From contig ASPF01000016.1 of NCBI GenBank assembly GCA_000405685.1, forward strand, positions 1 through 53,161: a stretch of DNA of 53,161 bases. The letters are read 5' to 3'. The notes beneath the pieces were generated by a model that worked only from the letters and a program-made list of their open reading frames with translations, ran no database searches and had not been told where the DNA came from. Source of the stretch: Candidatus Geocrenenecus sp. JGI 0000106-J15. GTDB lineage: Archaea; Thermoproteota; Nitrososphaeria_A; Caldarchaeales; Wolframiiraptoraceae. Each line of letters starts with the position of its first letter. Positions within the stretch are counted from its first letter, which is position 1. The translations under genes were made by a program, and so were the position numbers. This document shows positions 44,301 through 52,154 of this stretch, piece after piece.

Positions 44301-44574
44301 CCTCCCCAATTGTTGGAGGCTCAAGTTCTTTAGCGAGAAAATCCTTTAATCTCTCTAATGCTTTAGCTTCTTGCTCATTTAATTCTACTTCTCTAACAAA
44401 ATATACAGGTTCCATAACTATTCCAGGTTTAGCTGCAATTACTACTTCAGCGAACTCTTCTCGAACAGGATAGCGTTGAAGGATCTCATAATCTTGAGGT
44501 ACTGGTTCAACCCTAATTCCTTTATCTATTTTCATTTCTACATCTTTCTTCTTTTCCTTCTTGAACAGAGGCAT
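41314..44574 (-). CDS. Type IV pilus/archaellum-type secretion ATPase with intein
   Basis: 1086 residues; without the 482-residue intein the mature ATPase is 604. It is a FlaI/GspE-family motor: N-terminal domain with LLGFGILNVIMEDYRIEDISCDG, Walker A AGATGSGKTTLLNAL (about 271-285), Asp-box region ITCEETAELN, Walker B-like YLIVGEIRGEEAFVLFQAIA, and after the intein TGHGGLSTVHAES (His box). Energises assembly of the pilin-like proteins through the membrane platform at 47289. Intein borders: begins with Ser366 after ...FQAIA and ends HN before Thr848; rejoining gives the conserved FQAIATGHGGLSTVHA. Reads divergently from the GTPase operon. Confidence 0.92.
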   Translation of the reverse strand: MPLFKKEKKKDVEMKIDKGIRVEPVPQDYEILQRYPVREEFAEVVIAAKPGIVMEPVYFVREVELNEQEAKALERLKDFLAKELEPPTIGEEQEVKKMLLDSADKLLKKYGRGIGIINENSKRKLFYYLERDLLGFGILNVIMEDYRIEDISCDGVNVPVYVWHRDYESLPTNIMFTDRSVLDDFIIQLAHKAGKHISSAFPMLDAMIYGKHRLAATFREEVSPRGSTFTIRKFREKPFSIVELIQSNVLSPELAAYFWLLLENKANIMVAGATGSGKTTLLNALSCFVKPRMKIITCEETAELNMPTENWVRFVTRESYGLGSTKTGEITLYDLVRMSLRYRPDYLIVGEIRGEEAFVLFQAIASVSWDTPILVRDRLTMKTQLTEIGRFVDQFYSIDEERIPKKIENHDVLTLNDEGRICFKPVQYVLRHKTDKIYKIKYMGGVVKATGSHSVFVLDEDSLTFKLKKVSELKKGDLLIGCIARQKQYRENPRIDLIDLIGDPSKDFVDGLSDELRLRVGHNPASLSTYLLNEISIQERQNLRLKRRYNGKWIPAIIEVDEDLAFVMGLYLADGSVKKHRGKSLCFSLRSSEKTFSRRLKKVMKQKFDLEPYREDRGSYVLITYNSTILAELFEKLIGRKLEDKHIPDLLWDAPTKIVKAFLEGYKAGSRRRAKNRRDICYITKNRSIAQQISWLARLNGLNTYLYEEKDERYRPYFAVRISKVVGRGKPPAADKIPLKPLVRLYESLNPANIPLNMTRLFKSKRRFISRKTTQQLISWLLKEGRRDLGLEDLELLKRMYNLVRSDVALSPVLDVKEEDYEGYVYDVSIPRTEAFFGGDSPILLHNTGHGGLSTVHAESIETAVRRLTSPPMNIPPSHIPLLDVLCLVERTLLPKPFKGATFGRRIRYVWEIADYENYITIAEWDPLTDTITVNFDKSVILDQIALRWGKKKIDMVREITRRKNLLEWMIKKDVKETSEVARIIYSYYTDPDRLIRELGIRVEEIYLPVATAKPREIPIEKVETAIGFILELLRANNGIVPYYQVFVKIPLSKDIIVEALKQLREIGTIYIESMNIKLREAAKSM
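42034..43479 (-). mobile_element. Intein in the secretion ATPase, with degenerate homing endonuclease
   Basis: 482-residue insertion (residues 366-847) between Walker B and the His box. N-terminal splicing motif SVSWDTPILVRD (Ser as first residue), block B-like KATGSHSVFVL, endonuclease motif FVMGLYLADGSV, second motif AFLEGYKAGSRRR, and C-terminal splice motif YVYDVSIP...FFGGDSPILLHN followed by Thr. In the second LAGLIDADG helix the catalytic Asp is replaced by Ser, so cutting activity is probably lost while splicing residues look intact. Confidence 0.9.
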
Positions 44575-44923
44575 CTATCATCCGCCTACTAATTAATCAT
44601 TGGTTCTATCAGTCTTAAATTCTTTTCTTCTCGAACATGTTAAAAACAAGGGGCTATGGTTAGTTTGGACTCTTATCAACACATCTTAACTTTGCTTCTC
44701 AAGATATCATGGCGTTCTGGCCAGAAGCTCTTACGAACTATGCTCCTATCTGGAGTTTTCCTTTCCTAGGAGATATCTTTTATGCTTCTATTAGGTTTTA
44801 AATATTCTTGAAAAGTTCTATACTCTCTCTCCTTAGTATCAAGTCGGCGTATTACCTTCATTTAATGGATCTTTTTCGAGTTGATAAAATAATTTAAGGA
44901 AGAAAAGATACGTTATTAACAGT
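44575..44923. promoter_or_regulatory. Divergent regulatory region of the ATPase and GTPase operons
   Basis: 349 bases without a gene between divergent transcription units. It holds a perfect 12-base palindrome TTCTGGCCAGAA (44715-44726), a candidate operator, and a TATA box AATTTAAGG (44891-44899) located 25-33 bases before the ATG at 44924, typical of a leaderless transcript. The ATPase side has a GGATGAT site just ahead of its start. No RNA gene was recognised. Confidence 0.45.
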
Positions 44924-45520
44924 ATGGATGGGTTATTAGATGTCTTAACAGGCATACTCTCAAGCCCTTTCCTCATCTTTATCCTTGTAACTGCTGCTAT
45001 AGCATTATCTATTATTTCACTAGCTTTCACGCTTATCCTAACTAGGAAGATATCTTCAGTCGTAACATCAATAAAGACTGCCCCATCTACTGCTCCTCCC
45101 ACGCTAGCTACTCCTCCAACACCAACAGTTAAGACTGCTCAGAAACCTGTATCCACTGGATTTGTCAGGGTTGCAAGTGGAGTTGAATCTCTTGAAGAAA
45201 TTTCTTCAACATTAGCTGTTAATTCTATTTTCCTCTTTAATCTAGCAGGCATGTCTATTGAAGCCTACAATATCAAGGAGGAAGATAAGCTTGCTGCCAT
45301 CCTCGCAGATGTACTCGCAACCTTGAGGAAGACAGGCTTCCCCACCGATACTATTAGCATAAAAGATACTGTTCAAGGCTATATATTATCGGTTACACAG
45401 GTGGGCGAGATGGAGATATATGCACTGATACTTGGAGGAGTAGAAACAACACTTGATATTGAAGAAGCACGGCTGCTCCTAAAAGATTATGTAAGCTCGA
45501 TAATTAAGAAGAGTGGGTAG
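44924..45520 (+). CDS. Membrane-anchored Roadblock-like protein
   Basis: 198 residues. One membrane helix at about 15-40 (SPFLIFILVTAAIALSIISL), a Thr/Pro/Ala linker (TAPSTAPPTLATPPTPT, about 53-75), then a cytosolic Roadblock/longin-like domain: NSIFLFNLAGMSIEAYNI, helix KLAAILADVLATLRKTGF, SIKDTVQGYILSV, MEIYALILGG. First gene of a three-gene operon with the Roadblock protein (2-base gap) and the GTPase. It could fix the GTPase-Roadblock complex to the membrane near the pilus base. The domain assignment rests on pattern only. Confidence 0.6.
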   Translation: MDGLLDVLTGILSSPFLIFILVTAAIALSIISLAFTLILTRKISSVVTSIKTAPSTAPPTLATPPTPTVKTAQKPVSTGFVRVASGVESLEEISSTLAVNSIFLFNLAGMSIEAYNIKEEDKLAAILADVLATLRKTGFPTDTISIKDTVQGYILSVTQVGEMEIYALILGGVETTLDIEEARLLLKDYVSSIIKKSG

Positions 45521-45522
45521 TT

Positions 45523-45885
45523 ATGGCCACAGCATATGAGACTTTCCAAGTACTTGTTGAAAGTATTATGGTGAGCAGCAAGGGATGGGTTGATGCAGTA
45601 GCTATAGTTTCACAAGATGGTAGCCCAGTAACCTTTAGCGCTAACGTGGATTTTAATCCTGAGTATATTGCTGCAGCGACAGCAGCTATAGGCGGTGCTG
45701 CTACAGCAGTTGTTGAGTTATTGAACTCTAAAGGATATGAGAAGATTGATGTTCAGTTAAAGGATAAGAGATATCTGCTAATTAGAATGTACAAAGACTA
45801 TTATGTTATCTGTGTTACTAAGCCTAGCCCAAACCTAGGTTTCATAAACTTAATACTTGAAGCATTCCTATCTGGTAAGCCATGA
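45523..45885 (+). CDS. Roadblock/LC7-like protein (GTPase partner)
   Basis: 120 residues; alpha/beta layout helix-strand (DAVAIVSQDGSPVTFSA), helix with Ala-rich EYIAAATAAIGGAATAVVELL, strands DVQLKDKRYLLIRMYKDYYVICVTKP and final helix GFINLILEAFL. Paralogue of the protein at 37779. It overlaps the GTPase gene by four bases (ATGA), so the two are coupled in translation, as expected for an interacting pair like MglB and MglA. Confidence 0.78.
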   Translation: MATAYETFQVLVESIMVSSKGWVDAVAIVSQDGSPVTFSANVDFNPEYIAAATAAIGGAATAVVELLNSKGYEKIDVQLKDKRYLLIRMYKDYYVICVTKPSPNLGFINLILEAFLSGKP

Positions 45886-46439
45886 AGATCTTTAAGATAG
45901 TTGTTACTGGACCATATAATGCAGGTAAGACTACATTGATTAAGACTGTCTGTAGTGAAGCACTTACAACTGATAGGAAGGTTGCAAGCGATGAATTTGT
46001 TAAGTCAACTACTACTGTTGCATTGGATTTCGGTCTTATAAGAATAGGCGACAATATGGTTAGATTATTTGGAACTCCAGGTCAGAGTAGGTTTCAATTT
46101 ATGTGGCGTACACTTTCAATAGGCATGGATGGATACCTCTTCATGGTTGATAGTAGTAATCCATTGAGTTTAAATGACGCCCTCCACATGTATATGTTTT
46201 TCAGGTCTATGCATCCTAACACGGTACATGTAATTGCAGCTAACAAGTATGATAAAGAAAAGAAGCTTAGCCTAGATGTTATTAGATCTGCTTTAAAGGT
46301 TCCAGACCAGGTCCTTATATATCCAACAATAGCTTACAATAGAGATAGCGTAGTTAATGTACTTGAGGCATTAATAAGACTTATCCAGAGTAATCCACCA
46401 ATAGTTATTAGATATGCAGGTTCCTCAAAAAACATCTAG
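45882..46439 (+). CDS. Ras-like small GTPase (COG2229, MglA/CvnD-like)
   Basis: 185 residues. G1 VTGPYNAGKTTLIK, G2-region Thr in KSTTTVALDFGLIR, G3 FGTPGQSRFQFMWRT (family form with GTPGQ rather than DTAGQ), G4 AANKYDKE, possible G5 TIAYN. COG2229 GTPases occur with Roadblock proteins in bacterial conservons and in MglAB-type polarity systems. No lipid-anchor Cys at the C-terminus, so membrane association would rely on the anchored protein at 44924. Last gene of the operon. Confidence 0.9.
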   Translation: MKIFKIVVTGPYNAGKTTLIKTVCSEALTTDRKVASDEFVKSTTTVALDFGLIRIGDNMVRLFGTPGQSRFQFMWRTLSIGMDGYLFMVDSSNPLSLNDALHMYMFFRSMHPNTVHVIAANKYDKEKKLSLDVIRSALKVPDQVLIYPTIAYNRDSVVNVLEALIRLIQSNPPIVIRYAGSSKNI

Positions 46440-46488
46440 ATCCTACTTGTATAGCTGGAACATAAATTTGGTTATATCTTTCATCTTA

Positions 46489-47175
46489 CTATTTTGAGAG
46501 TTTATCTAGTGCTTCTTTTAGGAGTTTCATGGTTTCGTTGAGCATTTCTCTTGTTTCTTTTGATTCTTTGGTTAGTGTTTCTAGTATGATGGTTAGTTTT
46601 TCTGATATTTCTCCATATTTCTCCATTATCGTTTTGAAGTTTTCATCTGTTCTTTTTGCGAATTCTCTAAATTCTTCCCGGTAATCTCTAAATTCATTCA
46701 CGAAGCTTCTAAACTCATTTCTATAGTCTCTGAATTCTTGTCTATAATCTCTGAATTCTTGTCTGTAGTCTCTGAATTCACTTCTATAGTCTCTAAACTC
46801 GCTTCTATAGTCTCTAAATTCTTTCCAGTAGTCCATGAATATTGACTGCATAGCTCCAAAACCTTCCTGGAGCTCTTCTTGCAGTGGACCATATCTTATC
46901 TTGAATGTTTTAAGTTTTGGTCTTGGTTTAGTTTCTTTGATCTCGAATTGTTTTATCTGAGCTGGTGGTGGAGGGTTTTTAGCTTCTTCTATGAATTGCT
47001 GTAGGATTGTCGGGGGTGCTTGGCAGAATATTCTTACGGTTCCATCATCCATGTTTTTTATGTATCCTGATACTCCTAGTTCTTGTGCAAGGTCGAGTAT
47101 GTATCTTCGGTATCCTACTCTCTGAACTCTTCCACTAACTGTTATTGATACTGCATGTGTTTTCTCAGTACTCAT
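46489..47175 (-). CDS. Acylphosphatase fused to a heptad-repeat coiled coil
   Basis: 228 residues. Residues 1-95 are acylphosphatase: VSGRVQRVGYRRY with the phosphate-binding Arg and KNMDDGTVRIF with the catalytic Asn (about residue 41). Residues 119-172 are about eight units of a seven-residue repeat FRDYR-x-E, followed by further helical heptads up to the C-terminus. Both catalytic residues survive, so it may still bind or hydrolyse acyl phosphates; the long helix should oligomerise. It lies between the GTPase operon and the platform gene, on the opposite strand. Confidence 0.8.
   Translation of the reverse strand: MSTEKTHAVSITVSGRVQRVGYRRYILDLAQELGVSGYIKNMDDGTVRIFCQAPPTILQQFIEEAKNPPPPAQIKQFEIKETKPRPKLKTFKIRYGPLQEELQEGFGAMQSIFMDYWKEFRDYRSEFRDYRSEFRDYRQEFRDYRQEFRDYRNEFRSFVNEFRDYREEFREFAKRTDENFKTIMEKYGEISEKLTIILETLTKESKETREMLNETMKLLKEALDKLSK
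46660..46821 (-). repeat. 21-bp tandem repeats encoding FRDYRxE heptads
   Basis: Nearly identical 21-base units in frame within the acylphosphatase fusion gene; codons for the FRDYR core are often the same from unit to unit, so expansion by slippage is likely and copy number may vary between strains. Confidence 0.85.
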
Positions 47176-47288
47176 CTTTCTTATGGATGATAGTTTGTTG
47201 TAGGTTAAATCTCTTTCTACATTTTTTGTTTCTTCAAGGTTGTAGCTTCATTTTTAAATTTTTATATATTTGAGAACTATGGATATTA

Positions 47289-49073
47289 TTGAGTATGGGG
47301 TTCCTTGAGAGTTTTGGTGGGTTTTCTTATGCTAATTTTAGAGGTGTAGGATTGTATATTCTTAGGTTGTTTCCTGGGATTTCTGCTAAGCTTGAGAGTG
47401 CTGGGAAACGTATCCATCCTGAAGCTTATGCTTCTATTGTTGCAGGTTTAACTATTATCTCATTGATTGCTACAGGTATTGGTTCTGTCTTGATCTTCCT
47501 GTTTACTGGTAATCTACTTTTCTCATTATTATTGTTTATTGTTCCTGGTCTTGTTTTGATGATGGGTGTTCTTTATCCATATGGTGAAGCATCTTCTGTT
47601 TCCAGCGTTCTTGAGAGCGAGGTACCTTATGCTGCTACTTATCTAGCTGTCATGGCGACTGGTGGGATTGCTCCATACACTAGTCTTAGCCGTATCGCTA
47701 AAGGTGAGCTTATGCCTAATATTGCTAAAGCTGCTAGGAATGCTGAGATTGCTGTCAAGACTGGAGGGATAGATCCTGTATCTGCGTTGGAGAATATGGC
47801 TAAGGGGATTCCTTCTAAGGATTATCGTGACTTGATTATGGGTTATGCTTCTACTCTTAGGAGTGGAGGAGATGTCGTGCACTTCTTGATTAGGAAGACT
47901 GAGCAGATCTTCCAGTCACGTATGGGGAAGATGAGGATTATAGGTGAGAGGATGGGTATGCTTATGGAGGCTTACGCAGCTATTACTATGATGCTCTCTC
48001 TAGTTGTTTACATCGTCTATATTGTTTCTAGAGCTATGCCGACAGAGTTCATGACTCTTCCATCTGAGCAGTTCGTAATCTTTGCATATCTTGTTATGCC
48101 TCTTCTCTCACTTGTCTTCCTCTATCTTGCAGATATTACTCAGCCTAAGTATCCTATGACTGATACCCGGCCATACAAGGTCTTCTATCTAACTATACCT
48201 TTTGCATCTATCGTCTTGATGCTCTTTGCTGCTCCATTCTTCCTGGATGTTTTAAGGTTTATTCCTCCTTTCGATTTTACCAGCCAGGTTATCGTTGAGT
48301 TGAGGAAGATGATGGGGCTTGTGCAGGGTTACGAGTCTTCTATTGCGCTCTGTATCTTCTTTATGGTTATGTTTGCTCCAGGCATGGTCTTCTATGAGAA
48401 GTATGGAAAGGAGAGTATGAGTATTCTTCATGGTATGACTTTGTTCTTGAGAGATTTGACTGAAGCTAGGAAGACTGGTATGAGCCCTGAGAAGTGTATT
48501 ATTACTTTGAAGGATAGACCTTATGGTGGGTTCAGCAAGCACTTGAAGGTTATTGCGAGGCAGATCGGTTGGGGTGAGTCTCTACGGAAGGTTTACCAAG
48601 ATTTTGTTAAACGTGTTCATGGATGGATGAGTAGAGCAAGCTTGTATGTCTTGATAGATGCTATAGATGTTGGTGGAGGTGCTCCTGAGACTTTCGATGT
48701 CTTAGCTACTTTTATGGAGGATCTAGAAGAGATTGAGAAGCAGAAAAGGTCTACTCTTCTACCTCTTATGATGATTCCATACATGACTGCGATAATGCTC
48801 GTAGTTGTAGTAGTTATCCTTGTAAGCTTTATGCGTAACCTACTCCAGATCGCTAGGATCTATATCTCTCTAGCAGAGTTTATCCACTTCTTTCTTCCAC
48901 CAGTCATATTGGTAGCTGTTATTAGTGGGCTTGTAGCAGGAAAAGTATCAGCAGGAGTAGTAGCCGCAGGGTTCAAGCATGCATTCATATTATCTATCGT
49001 ATCTTTTATAGCTGTATGGCTCTCAGGAACAATCTCAATCCAGATCTTCGCTACACCAATGGCCACACCATAG
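47289..49073 (+). CDS. Type IV pilus/archaellum membrane platform protein (TadC/FlaJ-like)
   Basis: 594 residues, start TTG 47289 or, equally possible, ATG 47295. About nine membrane segments. Two T2SSF-like halves: one with EVPYAATYLAVMATGGIAPYTSLSRIAK (about 109-136) and KTEQIFQSRMGKMRIIGERMG, and a second with SILHGMTLFLRDLTEARKTGMSPEKCI and VHGWMSRASLYVLIDAIDVGGGAPE. This is the inner-membrane core that the ATPase at 41314 drives in archaeal type IV pilus-like systems. It reads plus strand, 3.8 kb away from the ATPase and between the GTPase operon and a pilin gene. Confidence 0.88.
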   Translation: MSMGFLESFGGFSYANFRGVGLYILRLFPGISAKLESAGKRIHPEAYASIVAGLTIISLIATGIGSVLIFLFTGNLLFSLLLFIVPGLVLMMGVLYPYGEASSVSSVLESEVPYAATYLAVMATGGIAPYTSLSRIAKGELMPNIAKAARNAEIAVKTGGIDPVSALENMAKGIPSKDYRDLIMGYASTLRSGGDVVHFLIRKTEQIFQSRMGKMRIIGERMGMLMEAYAAITMMLSLVVYIVYIVSRAMPTEFMTLPSEQFVIFAYLVMPLLSLVFLYLADITQPKYPMTDTRPYKVFYLTIPFASIVLMLFAAPFFLDVLRFIPPFDFTSQVIVELRKMMGLVQGYESSIALCIFFMVMFAPGMVFYEKYGKESMSILHGMTLFLRDLTEARKTGMSPEKCIITLKDRPYGGFSKHLKVIARQIGWGESLRKVYQDFVKRVHGWMSRASLYVLIDAIDVGGGAPETFDVLATFMEDLEEIEKQKRSTLLPLMMIPYMTAIMLVVVVVILVSFMRNLLQIARIYISLAEFIHFFLPPVILVAVISGLVAGKVSAGVVAAGFKHAFILSIVSFIAVWLSGTISIQIFATPMATP

Positions 49074-49259
49074 AGATTACCAACAATACATTTTTTACTA
49101 CTTAGTAGAAAGACTCATTATTTCTTCTCTCATCTTGGCCAACCATCCAGCCTTTAAACAAGCGAGTAGATATTCAGGATTCTGAATGTATTACACATAT
49201 TTATATTTCCAAGTTTCTTAATCGTAAAACTTATTTTTTTGTCCAACACAGTTTTAGCC

Positions 49260-49709
49260 ATGAATAGGAGTAAGCTCGGTATTAGTCCAGTTGTCGCTAC
49301 TGTAATCCTTGTTGCTGTCGCCATCGTTATAGCGATTGCTGTAGCATTCTGGGCATCAGGACTAGTAGGAATATTCACAAGATTCGAAAAACTAGAAATA
49401 ACATCAGCATACGCCACCGGGGGGGAACAAAGACAAGTAATCTTAGTGGTTAGAAATACTGGTTCGTCGGATACATCAATTGACGACATATATGTCAATG
49501 GTATCCCATGTAATGGAGAATGCGGTATCGATCCTGATATCAGTCCCTCAAATACCTACCTGATGAAGACAGGTTCTCAGGTGATTATACAGATAAGCTA
49601 TCCTCCAACACTAGTAACTCAGGGAAGTTGGACCTCAGGCATCAGCTACGAAGTTAGTATTCATACTGCTTCTGGTAAGAGCTACCCAGTAGCAGTCCTC
49701 ATACCTTAA
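49260..49709 (+). CDS. Archaeal type IV pilin
   Basis: 149 residues from ATG 49260 (the frame could extend to a TTG at 49239, less likely). Class III signal MNRSKLG followed by ISPVVATVILVAVAIVIAIA, a textbook archaeal pilin/archaellin N-terminus cleaved after Gly by a PibD/FlaK-type peptidase. The globular part is beta-rich and has two Cys near each other (GIPCNGECG), likely a disulfide. Probably the major subunit of the pilus encoded here. No prepilin peptidase gene lies in the window. Confidence 0.88.
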   Translation: MNRSKLGISPVVATVILVAVAIVIAIAVAFWASGLVGIFTRFEKLEITSAYATGGEQRQVILVVRNTGSSDTSIDDIYVNGIPCNGECGIDPDISPSNTYLMKTGSQVIIQISYPPTLVTQGSWTSGISYEVSIHTASGKSYPVAVLIP

Positions 49710-49715
49710 CAACAT

Positions 49716-49729
49716 CTTCTTTATTTTTT
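49716..49729 (+). terminator. T-rich terminator after the pilin gene
   Basis: Pyrimidine-rich run ending in six T just after the pilin stop codon and before the next gene at 49761. Confidence 0.45.
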
Positions 49730-49760
49730 AAAACAAGCCTTAAATGCATTATGTTACTAA

Positions 49761-52154
49761 ATGGTCTCACGTATGGGATGCTTCTCAAACATTGATAAGT
49801 CTATACAATTTTTTGCATTTCTATCCATAATACTGGCAGCCTACATATCTTTAGTGCAACTTCGTTATCATGAAAACTTCTTTACGTTTGCATGGGATCT
49901 TGGGATATTTTTACAGAGTTTAGACACCTTCATTAATTATGGAAAGCTTTTTTACAATACGGTCGAGTTGACATTTAATCCTTCTGGCTCTTACTTCGGG
50001 ATCCATTTCTCACCAATATTATTTCTGTTTGCTATACCTTACGCAATATTTCCACATCCGTTTACGTTATTCTTCACTAAAAATGTAATGGTTTATCTAA
50101 CTTCGACAATACTATACATGATTGGGAGGAAGAGTGGACTATCAAAGCTATCATCAGTAATGGTTGCACTTTCATATATTTTCTTCATACCACTCTATGG
50201 TCCACTTACATTTGATTTTCATCCATACACGTCGTTACCATTCTTCATATCTTTAATCCACTATTTTGTACTTCAAGATAATGTAAAGAAGTCCTTTATG
50301 ATACTCTTGCCAGGTCTTGCTACAGTTGAGTTCGCTTCGATTATCTTCATTTTTTATGGAATATCACTACTCTTGAAAAATCGGAGATCCTTTGCGAAAT
50401 TAATTATCTTAACATCGGTAACATGGCTACTCATCTCCATGATAATAATCATATCATTAAACCCTACGCAATTGAATTACTATTTCTCTATGATTTCCTA
50501 TACAAACACTGTCAGACATATTGGAGGAGAACTATTATATAAAGCAAGCTATTTCTTTATATGCTATGGATTGTTACTCTTCCTACCAGTTACATCTCCA
50601 TATTATGGGATCCTAAGTATATTGCCTTGGATCCTAATTGCAAGTTTAAGCTATCACTTACCCTACTGCTCTCCTTATTTTCAATATGCTTCATTCATTA
50701 CTTCCCAGTTATTTATCGCCATCATAGATTCACTATCCAAGATAAGGAAAAGGACAACATTACTGGTAATGATATCGGTGAACTTACTTATCGTCAACTC
50801 TACTTTGGCCATCATCCTAGGACCAATAGGTCTCGGATTGATGGACTATATGTCATCATATGATAGACCCGCATCTTATGAGACAACCATACGATACGAC
50901 ATATACAATGTGGACACACCGAACAAGTACGCGATCTACAATGCATTAAACTTAGTACTCAGTAATTACTCAATACTAGTCCCAAATCACATATTCCCAC
51001 ACATAGTTAGAGATAACAGCTATGTGTCTTTCTTACCAAAAGTTACAGGATGGCCTATTATTTACGAGGATTTACAATTACAAAAATTAACAGAGATACA
51101 TTTATTTTCTCTCCATTCTAAACAACCTTTTCTTGGTGATAGGAGAGATACAAGATTGATCATAAACGGGCAATCTTTCGATTTAAAAATGATAGAAAAC
51201 AATTCAACAATCTATCTAAGAAAATTCATAAAACTAGATCGATTTTTATTTGAATCACGTATCAAACCAGTTTTGACAAATATATCTCAAGTAATTTTAG
51301 CCACCAATGCTTTCCAACTCGGTCTAGCTACAAACGGACACATTATTTTCATACTGTATCCTCAGAGAAGAGAGCCTATTGTAGAGTTCTCAGAAGTAAG
51401 GCTGGAACAAAACAAATGGTATTTTATTTCATTAAAAATAAATCGAAATGAAGTAAAATTAAGTTTAGATGGCAAAGAAATTATAAAGATCAAGAACCAC
51501 AACTTAGTAGTGGCTTGGTTAGTAGACAACGTCGACTATGTCCTTTTAGATTCTTCAACGTCTTTATGGAACTTTAGGATAGGCACTCTTTTAATAATTT
51601 TGGATAAGAGATATCAGCTAGTCGCTGCAGGTGACGGCATAATGGTTTTCAAGAAAACAGATAGTCCATACTCTGGGGATCTTATAAATCTCACAGAGCC
51701 AAAATATTTAGCGTATATCTATGCCAGCGATGAGCCATCAGGTGAGCCCGTTATGACGATGCCTCTTTCCAAGCTATATTGGAAGCCAATCTATGGACCA
51801 ATCTCCCCATACTGTATTAACGTCACTCTCGTAAAAAGATTAGGAGACGTTCAATTAACAGGAGCAGAAGACTTTGCATTTGTTTATCCTTCAGAACAGG
51901 CCTACTCTGCAGATAACATAACTATCCATTGTTCAGCGAGAATAAGAGGAAAAATAAATATTTCAGAAAGTGGATACTACAGAATAAAGACAACGTATGA
52001 AATCCCATCTACAATCGAGATCTATGTAGACAATATCCAAGTATGCAGTGGAGAGGATGTATATCTAGAACTTGGAGAGCATGAAGTTGAAATCCTTTGG
52101 AGAAAGATAAGGAGGCCGATCTTCAACATTGAGTTCAAAAAACTTAAAGAATAA
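49761..52154 (+). CDS. DUF2079 membrane protein with C-terminal lectin-like domains
   Basis: 797 residues. Residues 15-370 hold about ten membrane segments with the DUF2079 pattern: FTFAWDLGIFLQSLDTF, YFGIHFSPILFLFAIPYAIFPHP, LTFDFHPYTSLPFFISL; the family resembles integral-membrane glycosyltransferases of the GT-C type. The extracellular C-terminal half has a concanavalin/LamG-like stretch (about 490-600: NGHIIFILYPQ..., NKWYFISLKINRNEVKLSLDGKEI) and a terminal PA14/CBM-like sandwich (GYYRIKTTYEIPSTIEIYVDN...). May glycosylate or bind cell-surface glycans; location beside the pilin is suggestive. ATG 49761 or 49773. Confidence 0.7.
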   Translation: MVSRMGCFSNIDKSIQFFAFLSIILAAYISLVQLRYHENFFTFAWDLGIFLQSLDTFINYGKLFYNTVELTFNPSGSYFGIHFSPILFLFAIPYAIFPHPFTLFFTKNVMVYLTSTILYMIGRKSGLSKLSSVMVALSYIFFIPLYGPLTFDFHPYTSLPFFISLIHYFVLQDNVKKSFMILLPGLATVEFASIIFIFYGISLLLKNRRSFAKLIILTSVTWLLISMIIIISLNPTQLNYYFSMISYTNTVRHIGGELLYKASYFFICYGLLLFLPVTSPYYGILSILPWILIASLSYHLPYCSPYFQYASFITSQLFIAIIDSLSKIRKRTTLLVMISVNLLIVNSTLAIILGPIGLGLMDYMSSYDRPASYETTIRYDIYNVDTPNKYAIYNALNLVLSNYSILVPNHIFPHIVRDNSYVSFLPKVTGWPIIYEDLQLQKLTEIHLFSLHSKQPFLGDRRDTRLIINGQSFDLKMIENNSTIYLRKFIKLDRFLFESRIKPVLTNISQVILATNAFQLGLATNGHIIFILYPQRREPIVEFSEVRLEQNKWYFISLKINRNEVKLSLDGKEIIKIKNHNLVVAWLVDNVDYVLLDSSTSLWNFRIGTLLIILDKRYQLVAAGDGIMVFKKTDSPYSGDLINLTEPKYLAYIYASDEPSGEPVMTMPLSKLYWKPIYGPISPYCINVTLVKRLGDVQLTGAEDFAFVYPSEQAYSADNITIHCSARIRGKINISESGYYRIKTTYEIPSTIEIYVDNIQVCSGEDVYLELGEHEVEILWRKIRRPIFNIEFKKLKE

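Noticed and set aside
44839..45102. Minus-strand frame covering the divergent region and start of the anchored Roadblock-like gene
   Set aside because: No homology pattern; crosses a well-supported plus-strand gene.
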